Origin: Streptomyces chartreusis
GTDB lineage: Bacteria; Actinomycetota; Actinomycetes; Streptomycetales; Streptomycetaceae
Length of the DNA stretch: 64,000 nucleotides
Direction of reading: 5' to 3'
Assembly (NCBI RefSeq): GCF_008704715.1
Contig: NZ_CP023689.1
Coordinates: 2,666,001 to 2,730,000, forward strand
Shown here: one piece after another, positions 7,853 to 16,517 of the stretch
Numbering within the stretch: position 1 is the stretch's first letter
How the letters are laid out: each line of letters opens with the position of its first letter
Program-made: the position numbers and the translations under genes
Notes under the pieces: model-generated
Seen by the model: only the letters and a program-made list of their open reading frames with translations
The model's database searches: none
What the model was told of the DNA's origin: nothing

Positions 7853-9798
7853 GCATGAGCGCGGGCTGGTACCTGCGGCGCCTGTCCCGGATGGGGCCGC
7901 GGGAGATCGGCGGCCGGGCGGGCGACGCGGTGCGCCGGCGGCGGTGGCGCTCGTCGCTGCCGGACAGCCCGGGCGTGAGCGGCGCCCGGTTCACGGCGGT
8001 GCTGCCCCCGGGGACGACGGCCGCGGTGCCGCCGGACGCCGCGAAACGTCTCATCGCCGAGGCGGACCGGCTGATGGCCGGGCACGCCGAGTTCTTCGGG
8101 GTGGTCCGCGACGACCTGGTCGACCCGGACTGGTGCCACGACCCGAAGACCGGGCGCCGGGCGCCGTGGGGCTACGCCTTCGACGTGCCGTACCGCAGCG
8201 AGGACACGGTCGGGGACATCAAGCAGATCTGGGAGCCGTCCCGGCATCAGTACCTGACCGTGCTCGCCGCGGCCTACGCGATCACGGGGGACGAGCGGTA
8301 CGCCGAGCGTGTCGCCGAGCACCTGCGGTCGTGGTGGGCGGCCAACGCGCCGCTGCGCGGGGTGCACTGGATCAGCGGCATCGAGCTGGGTATACGGCTG
8401 CTGTCCTGGGTGTGGATCCGCCGGCTCCTCGAAGGCTGGCCGGGCGCGGCCGGGCTGTTCGAGGACAACCCGGTGGCGCTGGACCAGATCTGGCACCACC
8501 AGCGCTGGCTGGCCGCGTTCCCCAGCCGGGGGTCGTCGGCGAACAACCATGTGATCGCGGAGGCCGCCGGGCAGTTCGCCGCGGCCTGCGCGTTCGACTG
8601 GTTCACCTCCTCGGCGCGTTGGCGGGCCGACGCGCTGCGGTCGCTGGAGCGGCATCTGCGGGCCAACACCTTCGGATCCGGCCTCAACCGTGAGCTGGCC
8701 ACCGAGTACCACGGGCTGGTGCTGGAGCTCGGCCTGGCCGCGGTGGCCGAGGCGGACGCCGCGGGCGTGCCGGTCCCGGCGACCGTCCGGCTGGTCCTGC
8801 TGCGGATGACCGACGCGCTCGCGGCCGTGGTCGACAACCGGTTGCGGCCTCCGCGCCAGGGCGACGCGGACGACGGTCACGGTCTGATCGTGGACGGCAC
8901 GGGCACCGACCGCTGGGCCTCCCTGCTGGCCACCGGGGACGCCGTGTTCGGCCGGCTCGCGTGGTGGCCGGAGGTGACCGGCGGCGATGTGCGCACCCCG
9001 CTGCTGGCCGCGCTGATACGACCCGGCGCCATCGAAGTGACGCGCCCGGCGAGCCGGCCGGATCATTTCGCCGACGCCGGCATGACCGTCCTGCGCGGGC
9101 CGGAGGAGATCTGGTGCCGCTGCGACGGCGGCCCGCACGGCTTCCTGTCCATCGCCGCCCACGCCCACGCGGACGCGCTGTCCGTGGAGGTCCGGCACGA
9201 CGGCGTCGACGTGCTCGCCGACCCGGGGACGTACTGCTACCACGGGCAGCCCGAGTGGCGGCGGTACTTCCGCTCCACCCTCGGCCACAACACCCTGCAG
9301 CTGGACGGCGACGACCAGTCCGACTCCGGCGGCCCGTTCCTGTGGACCCGGCACGCCCGCAGCCGCGTCCTGGTCGCGGACACGTCCGGCGAGAACATGG
9401 CCCGTTGGTGTGCCGAACACGACGGCTACCAGGGCTCCGTGCACCGCCGCCAGGTGGAACTCACGGCCCCGAGCCGTGAGTTGAGGATCGTCGACGAGGT
9501 CAGCGGCCCGAGCCGTGCCGTGCGGCTGGCGTTCCACCTCGGCCCGGCGATCACCGCGGAGCTGGTGGGCAACCGGGCCGTCCTCACCTGGACCCGGGAC
9601 GGCGAGGAGCGCTCCGCGGTGCTCGACCTGGCCGGACAGCTGAGCTGGCGGGCACACCGCGGCGAGAGCGACCCGCCGCTGGGCTGGTACTCCGCCGGAT
9701 TCGGGCGCAAGGAACCCGCCACCACGCTGGTCGGCACCGGCTCCACCGACGGCACGGAGGGCTTCGTCACCGTGCTCGGGTTCGGCAGCCAGGGGTGA
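7849..9798 (+). CDS. Heparinase II/III family protein
   Basis: A 649-residue protein with the (alpha/alpha) toroid plus beta-sandwich layout of heparinase II/III-type polysaccharide lyases. Recognisable segments are NNHVIAEAAGQFAAA in the toroid and the run HAHADALSVEVRHDGVDVLA, GTYCYHGQPEWRRYFRST, HNTLQLDGDDQS in the C-terminal half, which supplies the His/Tyr catalytic region of the family. No signal peptide is evident, so a cytoplasmic or membrane-side role is possible. The GTG start overlaps the TGA of the preceding gene; an ATG at 7855 is an alternative two codons in. Its presence inside a biosynthetic operon suggests editing, trimming or epimerisation-type chemistry on the glycan rather than nutrition. 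This is inference. Confidence 0.8.
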   Translation: MSMSAGWYLRRLSRMGPREIGGRAGDAVRRRRWRSSLPDSPGVSGARFTAVLPPGTTAAVPPDAAKRLIAEADRLMAGHAEFFGVVRDDLVDPDWCHDPKTGRRAPWGYAFDVPYRSEDTVGDIKQIWEPSRHQYLTVLAAAYAITGDERYAERVAEHLRSWWAANAPLRGVHWISGIELGIRLLSWVWIRRLLEGWPGAAGLFEDNPVALDQIWHHQRWLAAFPSRGSSANNHVIAEAAGQFAAACAFDWFTSSARWRADALRSLERHLRANTFGSGLNRELATEYHGLVLELGLAAVAEADAAGVPVPATVRLVLLRMTDALAAVVDNRLRPPRQGDADDGHGLIVDGTGTDRWASLLATGDAVFGRLAWWPEVTGGDVRTPLLAALIRPGAIEVTRPASRPDHFADAGMTVLRGPEEIWCRCDGGPHGFLSIAAHAHADALSVEVRHDGVDVLADPGTYCYHGQPEWRRYFRSTLGHNTLQLDGDDQSDSGGPFLWTRHARSRVLVADTSGENMARWCAEHDGYQGSVHRRQVELTAPSRELRIVDEVSGPSRAVRLAFHLGPAITAELVGNRAVLTWTRDGEERSAVLDLAGQLSWRAHRGESDPPLGWYSAGFGRKEPATTLVGTGSTDGTEGFVTVLGFGSQG

Positions 9799-11324
9799 AC
9801 GTGAGGATCAAGAGGCGGCACTGGGCGTCGGTGGCGGCACCGGCGGCTCTCGCCCTGCTGGCGGTGACCGGCTGCGACAGCACGTCGGACGCCGGGGCGA
9901 AGCCGGCCGCCACGCCGTCGCCCACGCCCGTGGCCCGGGTGTGCGCACAGCCCGCGGCGGGGCCGGCGAAGGCACCGGCGGGCGCGGTGACCGTCGACCC
10001 CGAGGTCGTCGGCGACCTGGCGGCGAAGACCAGGAGCAACCCCCCGAACACCACGTTCTGGCTGCGGCCGGGCAAGCACAGGCTCGACCCGGACCGCTAC
10101 GCCCAGGTCATCCCCAAGGAGGGGAACCGCTACCTCGGCGCGCCGGGCGCCGTGCTCGACGGCCGCAAGAAGAACCAGTACGCGTTCGGCGGCGGCGCCC
10201 GCCACGTCACCATCGGCCATCTGACCGTGCAGCGCTTCGTCGCGCCGCCGGACGAGGGCGTGGTCAACCACGACTCGGCCGACGGGTGGGTGATCGAGCA
10301 CGCCACGATCCAGGACAACTCCGGTGCCGGACTGATGGCTGGCGCCCACCAGCAGGTCCGCGCCAGCTGTCTGCGCGGCAACGGCCAGTACGGCATGAAC
10401 GCGTACAAGGGCGGCGGTCGTATCAGCGGTCTGGTGGTCGAGGGCAACGAGATCGTCGGCAACAACACCGACGACTGGGAGCGGCGCAGGGAGGGCTGCG
10501 GCTGCACCGGAGGCATCAAGTTCTGGGCCGTCGACGGCGCCGACGTACGCGGCAACTGGGTGCACGACAACCGCGGAACCGGGTTGTGGGCGGACACCAA
10601 CAACAACGACTTCCGCATCGAGAACAACGTGCTCGAGGACAACGACGGTGCCGCCCTGATCTACGAGACCAGCTACAACGCGGTCATCCGGGGCAACACG
10701 ATCCGGCGGAACAACTGGGTCGAGGGCCGCAGGCAGGCCGAGCGCGGGGACAACTTCCCCTTCGCGACGGTCTACCTGTCCGAGTCCGGCGGCGAGCCAC
10801 GGATCAAGGCCCGCACCGACAGGATCGAGATCTACCGGAACGTCCTGGAGAACAACTGGTCCGGCATCACCCTGTGGGAGAACGCCGACCGCTTCTGCAA
10901 CAGCCCCGCCAACACCTCCTCCGGTGACTGCACCTTGCTGGTCAAGGACACCGACCGCTGCGCGGAGCCGGCGATCGCCAAGGCACCGCTCTACGCCGAC
11001 TGCCGGTGGAAGACCCAGCGCGTCGACATCCACGACAACCGCTTCGTGCTGGACAAGTCCGTCGTCAAGTGCGCGGCGAAGTGCGACCGCATGGCCGTCC
11101 TCGCCAACTACGGCACCTATCCGGACTGGTCGCCGTACCAGGGCGAGCGGGTCTCCGAGGCGATCACCCGCAAGCAGCACAACCGCTGGCACGACAACGT
11201 CTACGTCGGACCGTGGACGTTCGTCGCCCACGACCCGAGCCAGGTGCTCGACTTCGGGCGCTGGCAGGCCACGCCGTACCGGCAGGACCCGGGCAGCACC
11301 TTCCGCGCACGGGACGGTGGTTGA
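9795..11324 (+). CDS. Lipoprotein with right-handed parallel beta-helix (pectate-lyase-like)
   Basis: 509 residues. The N-terminus is a lipoprotein signal: basic RIKRRH, hydrophobic core, and lipobox VTGC at about residues 24-27, followed by a Thr/Pro/Ser-rich linker. The body has repeated Asn-rich turns (HDNRGTGLWADTNNNDFRIE, ENNVLEDNDGAALIYE, RGNTIRRNN) typical of PbH1 right-handed beta-helix coils found in pectate lyases, C5-epimerases and alginate-modifying enzymes. It should sit outside the membrane and act on, or bind, the exported polysaccharide. GTG start inside the overlap with the heparinase-like gene; a second GTG at 9801 is possible. Lyase and epimerase activity cannot be told apart by eye. 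Confidence 0.78.
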   Translation: MNVRIKRRHWASVAAPAALALLAVTGCDSTSDAGAKPAATPSPTPVARVCAQPAAGPAKAPAGAVTVDPEVVGDLAAKTRSNPPNTTFWLRPGKHRLDPDRYAQVIPKEGNRYLGAPGAVLDGRKKNQYAFGGGARHVTIGHLTVQRFVAPPDEGVVNHDSADGWVIEHATIQDNSGAGLMAGAHQQVRASCLRGNGQYGMNAYKGGGRISGLVVEGNEIVGNNTDDWERRREGCGCTGGIKFWAVDGADVRGNWVHDNRGTGLWADTNNNDFRIENNVLEDNDGAALIYETSYNAVIRGNTIRRNNWVEGRRQAERGDNFPFATVYLSESGGEPRIKARTDRIEIYRNVLENNWSGITLWENADRFCNSPANTSSGDCTLLVKDTDRCAEPAIAKAPLYADCRWKTQRVDIHDNRFVLDKSVVKCAAKCDRMAVLANYGTYPDWSPYQGERVSEAITRKQHNRWHDNVYVGPWTFVAHDPSQVLDFGRWQATPYRQDPGSTFRARDGG

Positions 11325-11325
11325 G

Positions 11326-12561
11326 ATGGCCGGAGATCGCACACCGAAGATCGTCGGGACGGTCTGGGGGCTGCTGGTCCTCAACACGCTCGGCTCCGCC
11401 GGGGCGAAGACCATCGTGCCGCTGCCCCGTTCCCTGATCCAGATGGTCACCATGGGCGCGCTGGTCGCCGCGTTCACGCTGGCGCTCACCGTCAATCTCA
11501 AGCTGCGCATCCGAGCCAGTGCGTACGTGTCCCTGCTCACCCTGCTCCTGGTGACGAGCGTGATCTCCAGCGCCAACCTGGAGTCCGGGTTCGGTGCGCT
11601 GTTCCGGTGCGCCCGGCTCGCTCTCTTCGTCGGCACGCTGTGGCTGCTCAGCCGCTGGTGGGACGGCAGCACGACGTTCGTACGGCATCACATCCGGATG
11701 TACTTCGCGGTGCTCGGGCTGGTGGCCGCCGGCCTGGTCATCTCACCGGGCGCGGCCCTGCCCGACCTCTACGGCGGGCGGCTGGTCGGCGCGCTGTGGC
11801 CTCTCACGCCACCGCAGATCGGCCAGTACGCCGCGGTGATCATCGGGCTCACCGTGCTGCTCCTGCTGGGCCGTCGCACCGACCGGAAGGGCGCTGCGGT
11901 GGTCATCGTGCCCTCGCTCGTCCTGCTCGCGCTGACCCATACCCGCACGGCCACGCTCGGCCTCGTCATCGGGCTGACGCTGGCGATCGGTTCGCTCATC
12001 CTGACCAGCGCCGCCGCCCGCCGCTTCTTCACCTGGGCGGTGGTGTGCGCCACGGTGGCCGCGGTGGGGTTCGCCTCCGTGCTCCAGGCGTGGTTCCTGC
12101 GCGGGCAGAGCAAGGAGAACTTCTCCAGCCTGACCGGCCGGGCCAAGGTCTGGGACGCCCTGCTGGCCGAACCCCGGTCGACCGGGGAGACGTTGTTCGG
12201 CATGGGCCTGGGCGACAAGTCGTTCGGCGGGCTGCCCATCGACAACAGCTGGCTGGCCGTCTACCAGGAGCAGGGGCTGATCGGTGTCTCGCTGGTGGCG
12301 GCGATCATCATCGGCCTCGGCGGCATCGCGTTGCTGCGGCCGCCCTCGCTGGAGCGGGCCTGCGCGATCTTCCTGATCAGCTACTGCGCGATGGCGTCGT
12401 ACACCGAGGCCGGACTGGGCGACGCCTCGCCGTATCTGCTGCATCTGGCGCTGGCCGCCTCGCTGCTCGCGGCGCCCGTGCCCGAGGCGCCGTCTCTCGC
12501 GACGCCCGAAGCCCCTCGACGACGCGTCCCGCAATGGGCCCGCAGAACGGAGGTGATCTGA
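11326..12561 (+). CDS. O-antigen ligase/polymerase-like membrane protein (Wzy type)
   Basis: 411 residues with about ten hydrophobic segments and one larger external loop in the C-terminal half (residues about 250-310, rich in polar and basic residues, RGQSKENFSSLTGRAKVWD). This layout, with the R-x-x-x-W motif in the loop, is typical of the Wzy_C/O-antigen ligase family, which polymerises or ligates undecaprenyl-linked repeat units on the outer face of the membrane. Together with the Wzz-like pair and the flippase later in the operon it completes a Wzx/Wzy-type route. The ATG is two bases after the previous stop; a GTG at 11317 is an alternative start. Confidence 0.75.
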   Translation: MAGDRTPKIVGTVWGLLVLNTLGSAGAKTIVPLPRSLIQMVTMGALVAAFTLALTVNLKLRIRASAYVSLLTLLLVTSVISSANLESGFGALFRCARLALFVGTLWLLSRWWDGSTTFVRHHIRMYFAVLGLVAAGLVISPGAALPDLYGGRLVGALWPLTPPQIGQYAAVIIGLTVLLLLGRRTDRKGAAVVIVPSLVLLALTHTRTATLGLVIGLTLAIGSLILTSAAARRFFTWAVVCATVAAVGFASVLQAWFLRGQSKENFSSLTGRAKVWDALLAEPRSTGETLFGMGLGDKSFGGLPIDNSWLAVYQEQGLIGVSLVAAIIIGLGGIALLRPPSLERACAIFLISYCAMASYTEAGLGDASPYLLHLALAASLLAAPVPEAPSLATPEAPRRRVPQWARRTEVI

Positions 12562-12563
12562 GC

Positions 12564-13808
12564 ATGCACGTTCTCGTGGTGCACAACCGCTACGCCTCGG
12601 CGCAGCCGAGCGGGGAGAACAAGGTCGTCGACCAGGAGGTGGAGCTGCTGCGTGCGGCCGGCCATCAGGTCGAGCTGTTCGAGCGGCGCAGCGACGACAT
12701 CGCCGACCGGTCCCTGCTGGGCAAGGCCGCGCTGCCGTTCCTCGTGCCGTGGAACCCGGCGGTGCGCACCGAGCTGGCTGCCCGGCTCCGCGCCGAACGG
12801 CCGGACGTGGTCCACGTCCACAACGTCTTCCCGCTCCTGTCGCCCGCGGTGCTGGCCGCCTGCGCGGACGCCGGCGTGCCCGCGGTCGCCACGCTGCACA
12901 ACTACACCCAGGTCTGCCCGCCGGGCACGCTCCAGCGGGACGGCCGGCCGTGCACCGAGTGCGTCGGTTCGGCGGCTCCGCTGCCCGCCGTGCGGCACGG
13001 CTGCTACCGCGACTCGCGCCTTGCGACGGTGCCGCTCGCGGTCAGCATGTCGGTCAACCGGCGGCGTTGGTGGTCCGGCGTGGAGCGGTTCCTGTGCATC
13101 TCCGCGGCGCAGCGCGACGTGCTGGTGCGGGCGGGCATGCCGGCCGAACGGCTGGTGGTGAAGCACAACTTCGTGCCCGACCCGGAGGACCGCCGCTCGG
13201 GCACCGGCGAGCACGTGCTGTATCTCGGCCGGCTCGCGGAGGCCAAGGGCGTACGGCTGCTCATGACCGCGTGGGACGAGCTGGCCGCGGCCGGCGGGGT
13301 GGGCGTGCCGCTCGTGATCGCCGGCACGGGACCGCTGGAGCAGGAGGTGACCGCGTGGGCGGCGGGCCGGGACGACGTGCGGTACGTCGGCCTGTACGAC
13401 ACGGCGGAGTGCCAGAAGGCCATCGCGCGGTCGGTCGCCGTGGTGGCCCCCTCGACGTGGCTGGAGGCGTTCGGCCTGGTGGTCGTCGAGGCGATGGCGG
13501 CCGGGGTCCCGGTCGTCGCCGCCGGTCACGGCGCGTTCGTCGAACTCGTCGAGGACGGTGTGACCGGGCTGCTGCACCGGCCGGGCGAGCACGAATCGCT
13601 CGCGTCGTGCATACGCCGGATCGCGGCCGGACCGGACCGCAACCAGGAGATGGGCCGGGCGGCCCGACGCCGGTACGAGCTGGGCTTCAGCCCGGCCGTC
13701 GGCCTCGAACGCCTGGTGGAGGAGTACCGCACCGCGATCGCGGGACGGTCAGCACTGGCTCGCGGCGGGGACGCCGTCGCGAACAGGGGGGATGGGGACA
13801 GTAGATGA
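12564..13808 (+). CDS. Glycosyltransferase family 4
   Basis: 414 residues of GT-B fold. The acceptor half has HNRYASAQPSGENKVVD and the characteristic Cys-containing insert (CPPGTLQRDGRPCTECVG). The donor half has LYLGRLAEAKGVRLL, VIAGTGPLE and the EX7E signature in STWLEAFGLVVVEAMAAGVP. It transfers a sugar from a nucleotide donor with retention and probably extends the repeat unit. The start is supported by GGAGGTGAT at 12549-12557, a near-consensus Shine-Dalgarno six bases before the ATG. It ends in an ATGA overlap with the methyltransferase gene. Confidence 0.85.
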   Translation: MHVLVVHNRYASAQPSGENKVVDQEVELLRAAGHQVELFERRSDDIADRSLLGKAALPFLVPWNPAVRTELAARLRAERPDVVHVHNVFPLLSPAVLAACADAGVPAVATLHNYTQVCPPGTLQRDGRPCTECVGSAAPLPAVRHGCYRDSRLATVPLAVSMSVNRRRWWSGVERFLCISAAQRDVLVRAGMPAERLVVKHNFVPDPEDRRSGTGEHVLYLGRLAEAKGVRLLMTAWDELAAAGGVGVPLVIAGTGPLEQEVTAWAAGRDDVRYVGLYDTAECQKAIARSVAVVAPSTWLEAFGLVVVEAMAAGVPVVAAGHGAFVELVEDGVTGLLHRPGEHESLASCIRRIAAGPDRNQEMGRAARRRYELGFSPAVGLERLVEEYRTAIAGRSALARGGDAVANRGDGDSR

Positions 13809-15079
13809 CACGATGCCGACTCTGCGGCTCGGAAGCGATGGCGAGCGTCGTCGACCTCGGGGCGACGCCACCATGTGAGAGCTTCCTCGCCGCGGACCAA
13901 CTGGACAAGCCGGAGCCGGCGTACCCGCTGCACCTGCGGGTCTGCACCGACTGCTGGCTGGCACAGATACCTCCGCTGATCACGCCGGAGGAGACGTTCA
14001 GCGAGTACGCGTACTTCTCCTCCTTCTCGACCTCCTGGGTGGAGCACGCGCGTACGTATGTCGCAGACGCCGTGCGGCGGTTGGGTCTCGGCACCGACGC
14101 CTTCGTGGTCGAGGTCGCGAGCAACGACGGGTACCTGCTGAAGCACGTGGTGGACCACGGGATCCGCTGCCTGGGCATCGAGCCGTCGGTGAACGTCGGC
14201 GCCACGGCCCGGGACGCGGGCGTGCCCACGCTCACGGAGTTCCTGTCCCCCGACACCGGCTCGGCCGTCCGCGCCGAGCACGGACCGGCGGACCTGGTCG
14301 TGGCCAACAACGTGTACGCGCACATCCCCGACGTGGTCGGGTTCACCCAGGGGCTGCGTGCCCTGGTCGCCGACGACGGCTGGGTCTCCATCGAGGTGCA
14401 GCACCTGCTGACCCTGATCGAGGACAACCAGTACGACACGATCTACCACGAGCACTTCCAGTACTACACGGTCGCCTCCGCGATCCGGGCCCTGGCGAGC
14501 GGCGGACTCACGCTTGTGGACGTCGAGTTGCTGCCCACGCACGGCGGCTCCATCCGGCTGTGGGCCCGGCCCGCCGAGGTGGCCGGCGAGCCGTCGAATG
14601 GGGTATCCCCTGCTCGAGCGGAGCCGAGAGCTTGGGGAAGGGTGGCGGACGTGTTGGCCCGGGAGAAGGCCGCCGGGCTCCAGGAGCTGTCCGGGTACAC
14701 CGAGTTCTCCGCCCGGGTGGCCAAGGTGCGCCGGGACCTGTTGAAGTTCCTCATCACAGCGGCGGAGCGCGGCGAGACGGTCGTCGGCTACGGCGCTCCC
14801 GGCAAGGGCAACACCCTGCTCAACCACTGCGGCATCCGGCCCGACCTGCTCCCGTACACGGTCGACCGCAACCCCTACAAGCACGGCAGGTACACCCCGG
14901 GTACCCGCATCCCGATCCTGGCGCCCGATCAGATCGCCGCCGACCGGCCGGACTACGTCCTGATCCTCCCTTGGAACCTGCGGGCGGAGCTGGTCGAGCA
15001 GCTGTCCTTCGTGGGCGACTGGGGCGGCCGGCTGGTCTTCCCCATCCCGGAACTGAGCATTGTCGAGGTAAAGCGATGA
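13805..15079 (+). CDS. SAM-dependent sugar C-methyltransferase (zinc-binding N-terminus), carrying an in-frame repeat insertion
   Basis: 424 residues arranged like NovU/TylC3-type C-methyltransferases. The N-terminal zinc-binding motif is CRLCGS...CVC-type (CRLC at residues 3-6, VCTDC near 43). A SAM-binding Rossmann domain follows (VVEVASNDGYLLKHV, LVVANNVYAHIPDV). The C-terminal domain has VGYGAPGKGNTLLNHCGI. The substrate is expected to be a 4-keto nucleotide sugar, giving a branched sugar. Residues 266-279 (GVSPARAEPRAWGR) are encoded by a Streptomyces-type intergenic repeat, use codons such as AGA, CGA and GTA that are rare in the rest of the gene, and interrupt the region before the C-terminal domain. 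The reading frame stays open, so the enzyme may still work. Confidence 0.85.
   Translation: MTRCRLCGSEAMASVVDLGATPPCESFLAADQLDKPEPAYPLHLRVCTDCWLAQIPPLITPEETFSEYAYFSSFSTSWVEHARTYVADAVRRLGLGTDAFVVEVASNDGYLLKHVVDHGIRCLGIEPSVNVGATARDAGVPTLTEFLSPDTGSAVRAEHGPADLVVANNVYAHIPDVVGFTQGLRALVADDGWVSIEVQHLLTLIEDNQYDTIYHEHFQYYTVASAIRALASGGLTLVDVELLPTHGGSIRLWARPAEVAGEPSNGVSPARAEPRAWGRVADVLAREKAAGLQELSGYTEFSARVAKVRRDLLKFLITAAERGETVVGYGAPGKGNTLLNHCGIRPDLLPYTVDRNPYKHGRYTPGTRIPILAPDQIAADRPDYVLILPWNLRAELVEQLSFVGDWGGRLVFPIPELSIVEVKR
14600..14641 (+). repeat. REP-like imperfect palindrome inserted in frame in a coding gene
   Basis: A 42-base element with C/G-run ends and an imperfect hairpin core: CCCCTGCTCGAGC, then GGAGC, then CGAGAGCTTGGGG. 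Elements of this CTCGAGC...GAGAGCTTGGGG type are, from general knowledge of Streptomyces genomes, common short repeats usually found between genes. Here the length is a multiple of three and the frame stays open, adding 14 residues to the methyltransferase. No second copy was seen in this window. Confidence 0.7.
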
Positions 15080-15870
15080 AGGTCGTCCTGTTCTGCGGCG
15101 GTTACGGGATGCGGATGCGCAACGGCGCCTCCGACGACGTGCCCAAGCCGATGGCGATGGTCGGCCCCAGGCCGCTGATCTGGCACGTCATGCGCTACTA
15201 CGCGCACTTCGGGCACACGGAGTTCATCCTGTGCCTCGGGTACGGCGCCCACCACATCAAGGACTTCTTCCTCAGCTACGAGGAGACGACGTCCAACGAC
15301 TTCGTGCTGCGCGGCGGGCGGACCGAGCTGCTGTCCACCGACATCTCGGACTGGACGATCACGTTCGCGCAGACCGGCATCGAGTCGCCCATCGGGGAGC
15401 GGCTGCGCCGGGTGCGGCACCACCTGGACGGCGACGAGATGTTCCTCGCCAACTACGCCGACGTGCTCACCGACGCGCCGCTCGACGAGATGATCGACCG
15501 GTTCGCCGCGCGTGACGCCGGGGCGTCGATGATGGTGGTACCGCCGCAGTCGTCCTTCCACTGCGTGGAGCTGGGCGAGAACGGCCTGGTAGGAGGCATC
15601 ACCGCGGTGAGCGACATGCCGCTGTGGGAGAACGGCGGCTACTTCGTGCTCCGCCAGGAGGTCTTCGACCACATACCGGAGAACGGGGACCTGGTCGCCG
15701 ACGGCTGCGCCCAACTGGCCAAGCGGGGACGGCTGGTGGCGCACCAGCACCGCGGCTTCTGGAAGCCGACCGACACCGTCAAGGAGCGGGCCGCGCTGGA
15801 CGCCGCCTACGCCAGGGGCGACCGCCCGTGGGCCGTGTGGGAGCAGGCCGGCGCCGGAGCGCGGGCGTGA
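15076..15870 (+). CDS. Glucose-1-phosphate cytidylyltransferase-like nucleotidyltransferase
   Basis: 264 residues, about the usual RfbF length. The nucleotide-binding signature is at the N-terminus (LFCGGYGMRMRN, residues 6-16) with DVPKPM following, then the acidic metal site region in FLANYADVLTD. The family couples CTP (or another NTP) to a sugar 1-phosphate, typically CDP-glucose as the entry to 3,6-dideoxy and branched sugars. It overlaps the C-methyltransferase gene by ATGA, which fits a branched-sugar pathway. No CDP-glucose 4,6-dehydratase is obvious in the window unless the later NAD-epimerase plays that part. Base specificity (CTP versus UTP/dTTP) is not provable by eye. Confidence 0.8.
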   Translation: MKVVLFCGGYGMRMRNGASDDVPKPMAMVGPRPLIWHVMRYYAHFGHTEFILCLGYGAHHIKDFFLSYEETTSNDFVLRGGRTELLSTDISDWTITFAQTGIESPIGERLRRVRHHLDGDEMFLANYADVLTDAPLDEMIDRFAARDAGASMMVVPPQSSFHCVELGENGLVGGITAVSDMPLWENGGYFVLRQEVFDHIPENGDLVADGCAQLAKRGRLVAHQHRGFWKPTDTVKERAALDAAYARGDRPWAVWEQAGAGARA

Positions 15871-16514
15871 TCCGGCTGGGCGCCGGGCGCCCGGAGAGGA
15901 TCGTCGCCGTCGGCGCGCACTGCGACGACATCGCCATCGGCGCCGGCGGCACGCTGCTGACGATGTGCCTCGCGCGGCCCGGTATCCGTGTCGACGCGCT
16001 GGTGCTGTCCGGCGGCGGCACCGACCGGGAGCAGGAGGAGCGGGCCGCGCTCGCCGCCTTCTGCCCGGGTGCCGACCTGCGGCTGACGGTGCTGAAGCTG
16101 CCGGACGGGCGGATGCCGGTGCACTGGGACGAGGCCAAGGCCGCGGTCGAGGAGCTGCGCGGGCAGACCGAGCCGGACCTGATCCTCGCCCCGCGTACCG
16201 ACGACGCGCACCAGGACCACCGCGGCCTGGCGCAGCTGATACCGACGGCGTTCCGCGACCACATGGTCCTCGGCTACGAGATCGTCAAGTGGGACGGCGA
16301 CCTCGGCCGCATGGCGGCCTACCAGCCGCTGTCGACGGAGATCGCCGAGGAAAAGGTACGGCTGCTGCAGGAGCACTACGACTCGCAGCGCCACCGCCCG
16401 TGGTACGACCGGGAGGCCTTCCTCGGCCTCGCGCGGATCCGCGGCATCGAATGCCACGAGCGATACGCCGAAGCGTTCGCCGTCACCAAACTCAAGCTCA
16501 ACCTGGGGGGTTGA
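15867..16514 (+). CDS. PIG-L family deacetylase
   Basis: 215 residues with the zinc-binding N-terminal motif of PIG-L/LmbE enzymes in the form GAHCDDIAIGAGG (His18, Asp20, Asp21) and the downstream PRTDDAHQDHR motif supplying the last histidine ligand. These enzymes remove acyl groups from N-acyl sugars or similar amides. The variant HCDD replaces the common HPDD. The GTG start overlaps the cytidylyltransferase stop (GTGA). It lies in the middle of the sugar cassette, so it probably N-deacetylates a sugar nucleotide or a lipid-linked amino sugar. Confidence 0.85.
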   Translation: MIRLGAGRPERIVAVGAHCDDIAIGAGGTLLTMCLARPGIRVDALVLSGGGTDREQEERAALAAFCPGADLRLTVLKLPDGRMPVHWDEAKAAVEELRGQTEPDLILAPRTDDAHQDHRGLAQLIPTAFRDHMVLGYEIVKWDGDLGRMAAYQPLSTEIAEEKVRLLQEHYDSQRHRPWYDREAFLGLARIRGIECHERYAEAFAVTKLKLNLGG

Positions 16515-16517
16515 ACC

